33,391 nucleotides of DNA from positions 1 through 33,391 of the forward strand of contig NZ_JBBMFF010000257.1 in NCBI RefSeq assembly GCF_040096185.1. Direction: 5' to 3'. The notes under the pieces were generated by a model. It saw only the letters and a program-made list of their open reading frames with translations. It ran no database searches and had not been told where the DNA came from. The translations under genes and the position numbers were made by a program. Origin of the DNA: JAZOXB01 sp040096185. GTDB taxonomy: Bacteria > Bacillota > Clostridia > Oscillospirales > Oscillospiraceae. Below, piece after piece: positions 7,833 to 16,650 of this stretch. Numbering within the stretch: position 1 is the stretch's first letter; every line of letters begins with the position of its first letter.

Positions 7833-9899
7833 ATGAGCAACAGAAATAATACGCCGAACAGAGGTCGTCCTGGCAGCACATGGAAAAATCCGAACCGATA
7901 CCGCTGGGTTTCCGACAACTCCAATACATCGCAGGTCGAGCAGAATGTCAACACGGGAAATAACGGGAAGTCCGCGGCTACCCGTATTGATGTAAACATA
8001 CACAGGAGCGAAAAAAGACCGCCCGCCTCCGCAGAAACACATATCGAGGCAAATGGACGCAGCGGTAAAGCACCGGCAAGTGAAACACACGTAGAGACCA
8101 CCGGACGCGACCGCAAAGGCGCTGCGAACAGAACACGTATTGAGCGTAATGAACAGCATACCGATAGTCGGAGTGGTACGAGAGTCGAAGCAAACCGCAG
8201 CGGGAATACAAATTGCGACTACCTTGAGGCGGGTACCGTGGTTGACGGGCGGTTCCAAATTGTCTCCGCAATGGGAGGCAGCGGAGCGGAGGCGGCTCTC
8301 TATGTTGCAGTCGACACGCAAACGGGCAAAGAAATTTGCCTGAAGATCTATCGGGACGAAACACATATCAGGAGAGATGTAAGAGACGCATTGCTTCAAG
8401 TCCGGCATCCTAATGTGGCAGAGCTTCTTGCATATGGGACTTGGGAAAGAACAATTTACGAAGTCTGGACGTTATATCAGGGCGAGGGACTGGACCAAAT
8501 ACTCAGTAAAGGCTGTTTGAACGAAGCTGTTTTCAAAAAATATCTGTCGCAGATGAACTTGGCCTTAAATGCAATCCACGAGGCGCGAATCGTCCATCAG
8601 GATGTAAAGCCGGCCAATATTTTAATCACGACTAACGGAGTTGCCGTTTTGATTGACTTCGGCGTAAGTGCGCTCCTTGAACAGGGAAGAGATACCGCCA
8701 GAACGCATGTGACAATTGTTGGGCACACTGCGGAATATGCGGCTCCGGAAAGCGCGGACGGCTATTCGTGGGAAGCATCGGATTACTACTCCCTTGGCAT
8801 CGTGTTTTTTGAAGCACTGACCGGCCGCACGCCTTTTTCTCATTTTGGCGAAAACGAAGCAACGGCCAAAATAATGGCACAGGTAACCGTCAAGCTTCCG
8901 AGGATTGAAAAATATTCCAAGGCGATGCAGCATCTGTTTATCGGACTTCTCCAGTATGAGCGTGTTTCCAAAGACAATCTCCCGCTGCGCTGGGGCTATG
9001 AGGCTGTAAGTGCGTGGCTCAAAGGAGATTATGCGAAATATGTTATTTCTCCGAGCAAATCGCAATCTGCACTGTCGGCTCAGGGAACTCACTCGTTCAA
9101 TGGGAAGAACTTTACTCTCCCCGATGAGATTCCACAGCTGGTTGTCGAATTGGCCTACCATTGGGAAAACGGCCTTCTGCGAATGAACAGCGATAACGGC
9201 AGCTTCCCATTGTTGTCGACAGACTTTGCAAAAGTAGGCGCTACTGAGCTGCACGATATTTGCAATCGTCACCGAGATGTGACGAACAAGGCTGTTTCTT
9301 ATCATCATTTCCTTTACGAGCTGTATCCTAAATTCCCCTATTATGCGTGGCGTGGGTTTGTCGCACAAAATTCGCAGGAGCTTGGAAACGCAATTCTCGG
9401 TGCGCTTTGGGAAGAGAAAAACAAGACCGTTCTCGGTCGTAGTGCAAGTGCTTTCGCCATGGAGAGACAACAAAATACACTTTCCTTTGCTGAGCTGAAA
9501 GAAATGTTCGTATATCACACCATTTCAGACTACCTTTCCCGTATTGGCTCAAACAAACGCTCCGGTACAATTCTTGAGTATGAGAATCAAGTCATCCAAT
9601 ATCGCGGAGCACCGGAAATCGGATATTATCGCACCGCTTACGCACTCTCAGGGTCGACAAAGCTGCTACTGGGCGGAGCGTTCTATTCGGATTTGAATGC
9701 ACTGCTTCAAAAAGTGAATCATGAAATTGAAGCTGCCATTCGCGGTAAAAACAACGATTCCTTTATTAACTTTTATCATAGTATCTTTGACCCGTATTCC
9801 AGAAAGACAAATCCCGGATTTATTGCGTGGGCAGAAGCCATCGGGATCGGCGACAAGGTCACAAAGCTTCAAGCTGCACTGGGGAGGTTGGAAAAATGA
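7833..9899 (+). CDS. Ser/Thr protein kinase with Thr-rich repetitive N-terminus
   Basis: 688 residues. Residues 1-130 are basic and disordered with five T-x-x-D/E repeats. The Hanks-type kinase domain (about 132-400) is complete: Gly-rich loop G-G-S-G-A, Lys171 in C-L-K-I-Y, catalytic loop H-Q-D-V-K-P-A-N (Asp257), D-F-G at 275-277 and A-P-E-S after the activation loop. H-Q-D replaces the usual H-R-D. A separate C-terminal region (about 400-688) begins with F-N-G-K-N-F-T-L-P and is of unknown function. No membrane segment is present, unlike PknB-type kinases. The ATG at 7833 lies 12 bases after AAAGGA; an ATG at 7821 abuts that site and is less likely. It overlaps the next gene (ATGA). The FHA protein and PP2C phosphatase downstream are its expected partner and antagonist. 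Confidence 0.9.
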   Translation: MSNRNNTPNRGRPGSTWKNPNRYRWVSDNSNTSQVEQNVNTGNNGKSAATRIDVNIHRSEKRPPASAETHIEANGRSGKAPASETHVETTGRDRKGAANRTRIERNEQHTDSRSGTRVEANRSGNTNCDYLEAGTVVDGRFQIVSAMGGSGAEAALYVAVDTQTGKEICLKIYRDETHIRRDVRDALLQVRHPNVAELLAYGTWERTIYEVWTLYQGEGLDQILSKGCLNEAVFKKYLSQMNLALNAIHEARIVHQDVKPANILITTNGVAVLIDFGVSALLEQGRDTARTHVTIVGHTAEYAAPESADGYSWEASDYYSLGIVFFEALTGRTPFSHFGENEATAKIMAQVTVKLPRIEKYSKAMQHLFIGLLQYERVSKDNLPLRWGYEAVSAWLKGDYAKYVISPSKSQSALSAQGTHSFNGKNFTLPDEIPQLVVELAYHWENGLLRMNSDNGSFPLLSTDFAKVGATELHDICNRHRDVTNKAVSYHHFLYELYPKFPYYAWRGFVAQNSQELGNAILGALWEEKNKTVLGRSASAFAMERQQNTLSFAELKEMFVYHTISDYLSRIGSNKRSGTILEYENQVIQYRGAPEIGYYRTAYALSGSTKLLLGGAFYSDLNALLQKVNHEIEAAIRGKNNDSFINFYHSIFDPYSRKTNPGFIAWAEAIGIGDKVTKLQAALGRLEK
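7980..8189 (+). repeat. Five T-x-x-D/E repeats in the kinase N-terminus
   Basis: The translated units T-R-I-D (Thr50), T-H-I-E (Thr69), T-H-V-E (Thr85), T-R-I-E (Thr101) and T-R-V-E (Thr116) recur every 15-19 residues, most followed by an Asn or Thr two residues on. FHA domains bind phosphothreonine and several prefer an acidic residue at +3, so these may be autophosphorylated docking sites for the FHA protein encoded at 11342. Confidence 0.7.
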
Positions 9900-11341
9900 G
9901 TGGACCGAAATTGAGTGCTTTTGAGCTGGAAGAACGTCGTAAGAAGGAGCTGGAGCGCAAGCAGCGGGAAATTGCAGCCGAAAACGCCAAATCCATGCAT
10001 TGCATCCAAGAGGCACAGCGTTTGCTGAAAACGCTTGATCGTGAGCGTGGCTGTTTGTTGCAGCAGCAGCGAATGCTGGAAAGCTCGATGCTTTCCAATG
10101 GTGAAAAGCAGAGTATTCGCACAGCGATTGAGCGTCGGTTGAATATGCTGAACGATGTGGAACGTGCGCGCAAGCTCGTTCCTACCACGGTCGGATACAG
10201 CGAAACGCCGGAGGCGGCACGTGCGCAATATAGTACCATAAGTGAGAAATTGGGCAAATGCCGGTCGGCAAATGAGCGGTATACCGGTACCCGCGGCAAT
10301 TATGAGGCTGCGCTTGCCCCACTTGCACAAAAGCTGTGCGATTCGGTTCGAGTCAACGGGTTTCCGCTGGAGCAAGCACTTTCCGAACTGCCCCCGAGGG
10401 TTGTAACGCAAGTTCTGGAGCGAGAAGAACAAGCTGATTTGAGTGAAGAAAAGGCAGAGCTGATTGCAAAAGCGCAAAAAATCATCGATAACGCAAATGC
10501 TTCGGAGACATTTCGGGAAGAAGCGAGAAATGCGATCGTTCGCATTGATTGTGCGGCAGACAAACGAGAATTGCATTCCGTGCGTTCCTTGATTCTTGAC
10601 GAGATTGAGCGCAAGCTTGAAAAAATCGAGCCCTTGCTTGAAGGCTACCATGAACTTCTTAGCAGAAAAAATGCGCTCGCCGCTGCTTGCGGCAACGGGG
10701 AAATCGAATTGCCGGGTAGCTTTGACAGTAAGGAGGCTCTGCAAAACACAATGCAGCAGCTTAGAGCAGAGATCGAAGCAGAAGAACAGAAAGCCCTGCG
10801 GAAAGCCGAGCAACGTGAAATTGCGATGGCAATTGATTTGGCAATGAAAGAGCTTGGGTATCCGCTCTTGGGCGCGAAAAACGGTGGTTCCGATTCTCAT
10901 GTGAAGATGAAGATTTTCCAATTTGACGAGCAGACTGGTTTGGAGGTTCGTCAAGATGTCATAGGGCAGATTCGGATCCGCGTCGTCGGCATGGCAAACG
11001 AGGAGAAGAAACCAACCGAGAAGGATGCGGACCTTCTCTTGACAGAACAACAAAAATTCTGTGGAGAATACGATAAGATCGTAAAGAAACTTCAAGAAAA
11101 AGGAGTCCGTCGTTCCAAGGAAATATGCCGAATGGAGCCTGACACACGACATGCTGCCTATGTCAATATGGTAGACTACGGCACTACTGCACCCGCAAAG
11201 CCATCCACCACAGCGACACCGGCGCAGCTTCATGTTGAAGCGAAAAAGGAAACGCAGAAACAGCAACGTAGAAGTACCAAAAAAGTGAACAAACAGGAGA
11301 AGTACCAAAAAGTGAGCAAACAGGAAAGGAGCGCACAGTAA
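9896..11341 (+). CDS. Coiled-coil protein, function unknown
   Basis: 481 residues from the ATG that overlaps the kinase stop (ATGA), with GGGGAGG about 10 bases upstream. Residues 1-130 and most of 200-320 are heptad-like, rich in Glu, Lys, Arg and Gln, so long coiled coils are expected. A small globular segment near 320-375 reads M-K-E-L-G-Y-P-L-L-G...M-K-I-F-Q-F. The C-terminus is a Lys/Gln-rich tail with a short repeat (K-V-N-K-Q-E-K and K-V-S-K-Q-E-R). No enzyme motif is visible. A scaffold or kinase substrate is plausible because it is translationally coupled to the kinase. The long open frame on the opposite strand is a by-product of its codon composition. Confidence 0.85.
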   Translation: MSGPKLSAFELEERRKKELERKQREIAAENAKSMHCIQEAQRLLKTLDRERGCLLQQQRMLESSMLSNGEKQSIRTAIERRLNMLNDVERARKLVPTTVGYSETPEAARAQYSTISEKLGKCRSANERYTGTRGNYEAALAPLAQKLCDSVRVNGFPLEQALSELPPRVVTQVLEREEQADLSEEKAELIAKAQKIIDNANASETFREEARNAIVRIDCAADKRELHSVRSLILDEIERKLEKIEPLLEGYHELLSRKNALAAACGNGEIELPGSFDSKEALQNTMQQLRAEIEAEEQKALRKAEQREIAMAIDLAMKELGYPLLGAKNGGSDSHVKMKIFQFDEQTGLEVRQDVIGQIRIRVVGMANEEKKPTEKDADLLLTEQQKFCGEYDKIVKKLQEKGVRRSKEICRMEPDTRHAAYVNMVDYGTTAPAKPSTTATPAQLHVEAKKETQKQQRRSTKKVNKQEKYQKVSKQERSAQ

Positions 11342-12103
11342 ATGGCTGAATTTAGAAGCAGAGCGAATCAAGGAATTATAACTGTTGCAGGGGACGACGA
11401 AGACATTTTGCTGTGCCCAAACTGTTTCTTTCCCAATAGCGGAACGGCACGAGAGTGCGTTGCCTGTAATTATACGCTTCAAAACGGCAATGTGCGTTGG
11501 TTGAGAGCCGGCTTCATCCGTCCTTGCAGCAACCCCAATTGTACGGCTTTTGTTTTTTCACGCGACACGCAGTGCCCAAAATGCGGGCATCCAATCGGGA
11601 ACTCCAATCAAGCTCCTTCGGCAGAAGATACCAACGCTCCCACATCTGCTGAAATGCCGAGAGATGTTCTGATTTGCCCGGAATGCCATGCGGAGAATCC
11701 GCTTAACGCATCGCAATGCAGTATGTGTGACGCTCCTTTGCATAATACGGCAACTGCAAAATCCGGTGCAATGGTTCTTAATTTTCATAATCTGCGAACC
11801 GAAAGAGTGGTGCAACTGTCGCTTCCTGCAAATGGCACAATTATGATTGGCCGGGAAGGCTTGCTTTCCGGGCAGTTCCCGGCGGACGGAAGTCAGAGTA
11901 ACGTGAGCAGAGTTCATATGTCTTTGCTTCAGCGTGACGGGAGAGTTTATATTCGTGACGAACGGAGCACGAACGGTACTTATGTGAATTATCGTGAAGT
12001 AACGCCGGGACGAGAGCTTCCCATTGAAAGCGGAAGTGTGATCGAGCTCGGGCCGAATGCCAGAGAAAACAGGTATTCGGAATACTTTGAACTTACTTAT
12101 TGA
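11342..12103 (+). CDS. Zinc-ribbon and FHA-domain protein
   Basis: 253 residues, starting immediately after the previous stop. Three zinc-ribbon-like Cys sets come first (C-P-N-C at 25-28 with C-V-A-C; C-S-N-P-N-C with C-P-K-C; C-P-E-C with C-S-M-C). The FHA domain (about 150-250) has all hallmark residues: G-R-E at 170-172, S-R-V-H at 189-192 and S-T-N-G-T at 209-213. FHA domains bind phosphothreonine peptides. With the kinase two genes upstream and the PP2C three downstream, this is the likely reader of a phospho-switch. No membrane segment is seen. Confidence 0.92.
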   Translation: MAEFRSRANQGIITVAGDDEDILLCPNCFFPNSGTARECVACNYTLQNGNVRWLRAGFIRPCSNPNCTAFVFSRDTQCPKCGHPIGNSNQAPSAEDTNAPTSAEMPRDVLICPECHAENPLNASQCSMCDAPLHNTATAKSGAMVLNFHNLRTERVVQLSLPANGTIMIGREGLLSGQFPADGSQSNVSRVHMSLLQRDGRVYIRDERSTNGTYVNYREVTPGRELPIESGSVIELGPNARENRYSEYFELTY

Positions 12104-12105
12104 CT

Positions 12106-12729
12106 ATGTATATTGATCAAATACTTTATCCGATTGAATCGCTCGGGCCGGGAAAACGAATGGCGATTTGGCTTGTCGGCTGTCACCGAGGCTGCAAAGG
12201 GTGCAGCAATCCGGAACTGTGGTCTACTGAAGGACACAGGGATGTTCCCGTTTCTGCTGTCCTGCAAACGATCCATGAGATTCATCAAGAAAACCAAATT
12301 GACGGTTTTACGATTACCGGCGGAGAGCCGATGGAGCAGGCAGAAGAACTTCTTGCATTGATTTTGGGCTTGCGCCAAATCAGCAGGGATATTTTGGTGT
12401 TTAGCGGATACCGCATTGAAGAACTTCTGAAACGCAAAGGCGCATTTTCGATGATTCTGGAGAACATCGCCGTTTTAGTTGATGGTGCTTATTGCGAAGA
12501 ACTAAATGAGCAGCTTCCACTTCGTGGATCTTCCAATCAAAGAGTTCTGCTGATTGACACGACTTTTGCGGAACCCTATGCCGACTATTTGCGGCAGGAA
12601 CACAGTCCGACCCAAAATATGTATTTTGACGGGGTGACCACATCTGTCGGCATCCATCGCAAAGAATTCCGAGACGAACTGAAACAAAAATTGCAAAAAT
12701 ATGGAGTAAGGAGTGTTGAAGATGGCTGA
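12106..12729 (+). CDS. NrdG-like radical SAM protein
   Basis: 207 residues. The C-H-R-G-C-K-G-C motif (Cys26, 30, 33) binds the [4Fe-4S] cluster, and the following S-N-P-E-L-W and T-G-G-E-P motifs are typical of the anaerobic ribonucleotide reductase activase family. That family normally makes a glycyl radical on a partner enzyme, but no glycyl-radical enzyme is encoded here, so its substrate must be different or elsewhere. The ATG at 12106 is preferred, 2 bases after the FHA stop; a TTG at 12100 is possible. It overlaps the AAA+ gene by 8 bases. It is distinct from the SPASM enzyme at 19408. Confidence 0.88.
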   Translation: MYIDQILYPIESLGPGKRMAIWLVGCHRGCKGCSNPELWSTEGHRDVPVSAVLQTIHEIHQENQIDGFTITGGEPMEQAEELLALILGLRQISRDILVFSGYRIEELLKRKGAFSMILENIAVLVDGAYCEELNEQLPLRGSSNQRVLLIDTTFAEPYADYLRQEHSPTQNMYFDGVTTSVGIHRKEFRDELKQKLQKYGVRSVEDG

Positions 12730-14620
12730 AAACAAATGGCGGGAAGAATTGGACATTTTCAGAAAGATCAAGCCTTGTATCGTACTGGAGGGAAATGTAT
12801 TTGACCGCTTCCACTATGAAAAGGATCCGGCGCAGCGGATGCGCGAGCTTTCGAGCTATATTCTGCGCTTTTTGTCGGATGCCGGATACGATATCATCTC
12901 GTACTATGACGATGCCTCCGGTTTCTACGGAGATGGCTATGGAGATGACATTGCAAAATTCGAGGCACTTTGCCATAACGTCCCCAGCGTAAGAATCCAG
13001 AACGATCGGATTCCCTGCGCTTTTTCGGATGACAACTCATCCATCGGCGAAATCCTGAGCAGCGTCCTTGGTCAAACGCACCAGGCTGTTGCGGTGATCA
13101 TGGATATGGCATCTCGATATATTGTATCTCCGGACAATATGTCAAAATGCGAAGTGAATGCATATGCCAACATGATGCGTGCACTGCGTCAGGCGCAAGA
13201 CGTGCAAGTAAATGGAGATTACACGAAAAACATCGTGATACTCCTTGTAAATAAGGTCAATGACTTGCCGGTGTGGTTCTACTTGGACAATCCGGATGTG
13301 AAAACGATTCATGTTTCCACGCCGGACAGTAGCGAACGGATGGAGTTCATTTCCGGAGACAATCTGAGGAACTTCTTTGATTCTTCCGTTTGGAACGAGG
13401 ACATTTCCTCTTTTGAAGGAGATGGACAAGCGCAACTGATTAAATTGCAGAAGCGGTTTGTCGGCCTGACAGAGGGCTTCACCTATTCCGATCTTGTAGG
13501 AATGCGAAAGCTCTGTATCAACGAAAAATATCGTATTGCACAGTTGCCCAGCGTCGCGGAGTTCTATCGCTATGGTGTGCGGGAAAACAAATGGGCGAAA
13601 ATCAGCGGAAAAACGATTCGCAGCCTTGAAGACTCTCTGCATTCCCGTGTGTTGGGACAGGATCATGCAATCAGCAAGGTGATGCGCACCGTAAAGCGCA
13701 GCGTGGTGCTGAAAGGAAACGGCAACCGCCCTCGCGGTGTGCTCTTCTTTGCGGGTCCTACCGGAACCGGTAAAACCGAAACAGCGAAGGCTTTGGCTGA
13801 GTACATTTTCGGTGATGTAAGCTGCTGCATCCGCTTTGATATGTCGGAATATCGGCAGGATCACTCCGATCAAAAGCTCTTAGGAGCGCCTCCCGGCTAC
13901 ATCGGCTATGAAGCAGGCGGTCAGCTCACAAACGCTGTTCGCAACAACCCGTTCTCTATCATCTTGTTCGACGAAATCGAAAAAGCACATCCGTCTATTT
14001 TGGATAAGTTTCTTCAGATCCTCGACGATGGCCGCTTGACGGATGGGCAAGGAAATACAGTCTATTTCTCCGAATCCATAATCATTTTCACGAGCAATAA
14101 GGGCATCATCGAAGAAGTCGAAGAAAGAAGCCCCAACGGAATTGTTCGCATAGTGAATCGGCAGTTGTTGGATCCGAAGAAGAATTCGACAAAAGAAGTC
14201 GAGGACGCGGTGACGGCCAGTATAAAGAACTATTTCAAGTTTACTCTTAGCCGCCCCGAAATCCTAAACCGGATCGGTGAAAATAACATCGTGGTATATG
14301 ACTTCATCCGAGAAAAAATCGCAACTCAGATCTTGGATAAAGAAATCGGAGAGCAATTGAAAACACTTGAAAATGATCGCGAGGATCATATCGAGCTTGC
14401 TCCGGAAGCCAAGTTGTTCCTTCTTTCAAAAGCTACGGAAGATGCGACTCTTGAAAACGGAGGCCGCGGCATTAAGAATCTCGTCTTTTCCTCGTTGCTG
14501 ACGCCGCTCGCTGCATATATCGCGGATAATGATATCTCAGAGGGAGCCAACATTCGTGTTAAGCGCATTCGCTACGACGGAAATGGCGATCCTGTAGTGG
14601 ATGCAGAGGTGTTGAGATGA
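12722..14620 (+). CDS. ClpB/ClpA-like AAA+ ATPase with a degenerate first module
   Basis: 632 residues, ATG 8 bases after AAGGAG. The C-terminal module (about 305-630) is a ClpB D2-type AAA+ domain: Walker A G-P-T-G-T-G-K-T-E at 345-353, pore-loop region with G-Y-I-G-Y, Walker B L-F-D-E-I-E-K-A-H (Asp417, Glu418), sensor I-F-T-S-N and a C-terminal helical domain. The N-terminal 280 residues have the strand pattern of a second AAA domain (P-C-I-V-L-E-G-N-V-F, V-A-V-I-M-D-M) but no Walker A or catalytic Glu, so that half probably does not hydrolyse ATP. Such ATPases unfold or remodel proteins. It overlaps the phosphatase gene (ATGA). A remodeler for an assembly built from the neighbouring proteins is inferred. 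Confidence 0.9.
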   Translation: MAENKWREELDIFRKIKPCIVLEGNVFDRFHYEKDPAQRMRELSSYILRFLSDAGYDIISYYDDASGFYGDGYGDDIAKFEALCHNVPSVRIQNDRIPCAFSDDNSSIGEILSSVLGQTHQAVAVIMDMASRYIVSPDNMSKCEVNAYANMMRALRQAQDVQVNGDYTKNIVILLVNKVNDLPVWFYLDNPDVKTIHVSTPDSSERMEFISGDNLRNFFDSSVWNEDISSFEGDGQAQLIKLQKRFVGLTEGFTYSDLVGMRKLCINEKYRIAQLPSVAEFYRYGVRENKWAKISGKTIRSLEDSLHSRVLGQDHAISKVMRTVKRSVVLKGNGNRPRGVLFFAGPTGTGKTETAKALAEYIFGDVSCCIRFDMSEYRQDHSDQKLLGAPPGYIGYEAGGQLTNAVRNNPFSIILFDEIEKAHPSILDKFLQILDDGRLTDGQGNTVYFSESIIIFTSNKGIIEEVEERSPNGIVRIVNRQLLDPKKNSTKEVEDAVTASIKNYFKFTLSRPEILNRIGENNIVVYDFIREKIATQILDKEIGEQLKTLENDREDHIELAPEAKLFLLSKATEDATLENGGRGIKNLVFSSLLTPLAAYIADNDISEGANIRVKRIRYDGNGDPVVDAEVLR

Positions 14621-15384
14621 AAATCTATTGCAAAATGGAAATCGGGCGTGGCAAAACAGCCATCGAGGATCGGGTTCTAATTGGAAGTACTGTTTTAGCG
14701 GGCGGAAGCTATCAGGCCGAAGCGCCTGATAGCGATTCGCCACTGTGTATTGCAGTGGCGGACGGTGTCGGCGGGAATAGCGCAGGCGATGTTGCTGCGC
14801 ATATTGCCGTGAACAGCCTGCTCTCATTCCAGCTTCCCGAGGATATCAAAGCGGAGGAACTTCTGCAAATCATCCGGGATACCAATATGCACATTATTGA
14901 GGAATCCCGCAGAGTGTCATTTTTGTATAACATGGCTACGACATTGAGCGGACTGTGCCGTGTCGACAGAAAGTGGCTGCTGTTCCACGTCGGAAATACC
15001 CGCGTTTATACCTGGAGCAGTCCCTATCTCTCGCAGCTTACGACCGATCACTCAAAAGCGCGGGAATTGCGATTGATGGGCATGAGCGATGAGGAAATCG
15101 AACGTACCGGTAATGCCACAGCAATTACAGCCTGTTTAGGTAATGGCGATATGGTCTTTGCGGAAGCACTGCGGGTGGAGGATGTTACGAGTGAGGTTGC
15201 AGCAGCGCAAATGGTTCTGCTGACCTCTGACGGCGTCCACGAATTTATCCCTCGTGAAATATTTGAACGGAGTCTGCAATCAGCAAACGATATCGATCTG
15301 TATTTATCGCAGGCATTGAGCTGTGCACGTCAGAACGGTTCTTCCGATGATTTGTCAATCATTTTGGTCGATTTGCGCTGCTGA
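14617..15384 (+). CDS. PP2C-family protein phosphatase
   Basis: 255 residues. PP2C metal-binding motifs are present: E-D-R at 17-19, V-A-D-G-V-G-G at 47-53, L-T-S-D-G-V near 206 and S-D-D-L-S near 248, where the usual D-N is D-D. These bind Mn/Mg and remove phosphate from Ser/Thr, so it should reverse the kinase at 7833. The start overlaps the AAA+ stop, showing tight coupling. No transmembrane or sensor domain is fused. Confidence 0.93.
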   Translation: MKIYCKMEIGRGKTAIEDRVLIGSTVLAGGSYQAEAPDSDSPLCIAVADGVGGNSAGDVAAHIAVNSLLSFQLPEDIKAEELLQIIRDTNMHIIEESRRVSFLYNMATTLSGLCRVDRKWLLFHVGNTRVYTWSSPYLSQLTTDHSKARELRLMGMSDEEIERTGNATAITACLGNGDMVFAEALRVEDVTSEVAAAQMVLLTSDGVHEFIPREIFERSLQSANDIDLYLSQALSCARQNGSSDDLSIILVDLRC

Positions 15385-15422
15385 GAGCGCATTGATCCTG
15401 CGCTTTTTGAGGTGCTTGATGC

Positions 15423-16232
15423 ATGTTTGGTTATGTAAAGGTTTATGAAGATGAGCTGCTTGTCCGTAATTGGAAACGTTACAAGCACGCCTATTGCGCA
15501 TTGTGTCGGCAAATCGGCTGTTACTCGCAAGCGGCGCGCATGATGCTTTCCTATGACATGGTGTTTTGTGTCACCTTGGCAGAAGCTGCGATTCCCGATG
15601 AGGACAGGCATTGCAAAAAAGGCATATTCCGCCATTGTAAAAAATGCTGCGGTGACGAAATGCTGCAATATATGGGGGCAGTCAGTGTAATCCTTCAGTA
15701 TTACAAGCTCAAGGACGACGTGCTCGATGGAAAGAAAAGCAGAAAACTCCTAATGTGCGCAATTGAAGATGGCTACCATAAAGCAAGGAAGGCCTACCCG
15801 GAAATCGAAGCCAAAATTTCTGATGCTATGAGGAATGTTGCTGCTCTGGAACAGCGGTACTGCACAGACTGGGAGCAGCTAGATCACTGCTTTTCGGACA
15901 TTCTGTACCAGGTTTTTCTTTGTGCACCGCGCAAAGATGAGTTTACGGATATTCGAGCACAGCTTTCCCGCCATACGGCGGCATGGGTCTACTGGTTTGA
16001 TATGCTGCAAGATTTGGAGGAAGATCGAAAAGAGCATACCTTTAATGCGATTCTCCTGCATGAGGATGAAGACTCAGCTATCTCCCGTGTGAAGGCGCTC
16101 CTTATAATGCATATTACGGAAGCAGAAGCGCTGTGCGAATTGTTGCCGTATACAGACAATATGGCAATCATTCAGAACATTGTAGCAAACGGTCTGCCCA
16201 GACAGATGCTGGATGCGGGAATCTTGCTATAA
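15423..16232 (+). CDS. DUF5685-family protein
   Basis: 269 residues. The N-terminus M-F-G-Y-V...Y-C-A-L-C-R-Q-I-G (Cys25, Cys28) and L-S-Y-D-M-V-F match the start of DUF5685 proteins of Clostridia; a second Cys/His group, H-C-K-K-G...H-C-K-K-C-C, lies near 60-77. The rest is all-helical. Function is unknown; the conserved cysteines suggest a metal site. It lies just upstream of the J-like paralogues, which may be its partners. Confidence 0.8.
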   Translation: MFGYVKVYEDELLVRNWKRYKHAYCALCRQIGCYSQAARMMLSYDMVFCVTLAEAAIPDEDRHCKKGIFRHCKKCCGDEMLQYMGAVSVILQYYKLKDDVLDGKKSRKLLMCAIEDGYHKARKAYPEIEAKISDAMRNVAALEQRYCTDWEQLDHCFSDILYQVFLCAPRKDEFTDIRAQLSRHTAAWVYWFDMLQDLEEDRKEHTFNAILLHEDEDSAISRVKALLIMHITEAEALCELLPYTDNMAIIQNIVANGLPRQMLDAGILL

Positions 16233-16251
16233 AAGCAGGAGAGTTTCCAAT

Positions 16252-16538
16252 ATGGATATCGGGGTGCTGATAATTATTGCGGTAATCGTGTTTTGGCAGT
16301 CAGGAGCATTCGGAAGCGCAAGAGAAAGAAACAAAAAAGCGACTTTATCAAAGCGAACGAATCCATTCCAACGCTTTGCGAGGAACCCTTCCGACTAAAT
16401 GGGCGGCTTCAGCGTTGTGCAGAAGAACGGACTAGCAACAAACAGCGTGAATGCGCCTTAAATGCTATTTGCGATTTCTTTGAGGAGCTTGGCGCTGATT
16501 TTGCGGAACGCCTGCGTTCGCAGAAAACGGATATGTAA
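16252..16538 (+). pseudogene. Frameshifted short paralogue of the J-like membrane proteins
   Basis: An ATG at 16252 follows AGGAG and starts a membrane helix (I-G-V-L-I-I-I-A-V-I-V-F), then a basic stretch; this frame ends at 16398. In the -1 frame, from the A6 run at 16333-16338 onward, the translation I-P-T-L-C...R-L-N-G-R-L-Q...Q-R-E-C...F-F-E-E-L-G-A matches the tail of the next gene (L-P-S-L-R...R-L-S-A-Q-L-Q...E-R-E-L...F-F-E-S-I-G-A). A -1 shift at the A run gives a continuous product of about 95 residues. It is either a broken copy lacking the J-like and Cys-rich parts, a product of programmed frameshifting (AAC-AAA-AAA), or a homopolymer error. Confidence 0.65.
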
Positions 16539-16650
16539 AGAGTCAAATGACTGCGGAAACAGGGGCTATGATGGCACTCTGAAAAAATAGAGAAAGCGCA
16601 ACAGTCTGTTCAACGCAGCCAGAAATAGGACTCGAATAAGAGGAATTCAA

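Noticed and set aside
7980..8189. CRISPR-like array
   Set aside because: The periodicity here is in protein sequence (T-x-x-D/E); the DNA units are not identical and no cas genes or spacers are present. No CRISPR array was seen anywhere in the window.
8622..9518. 298-codon minus-strand frame within the kinase gene
   Set aside because: The plus-strand kinase and its C-terminal region continue through it with coherent motifs; the minus frame has no domain or start signal.
9869..11482. 537-codon open frame on the minus strand
   Set aside because: It is opposite the coiled-coil gene. Glu/Gln/Lys-rich codons on one strand seldom give stops on the other, and its product is an unlikely Phe/Leu/Cys-rich sequence without a ribosome binding site.
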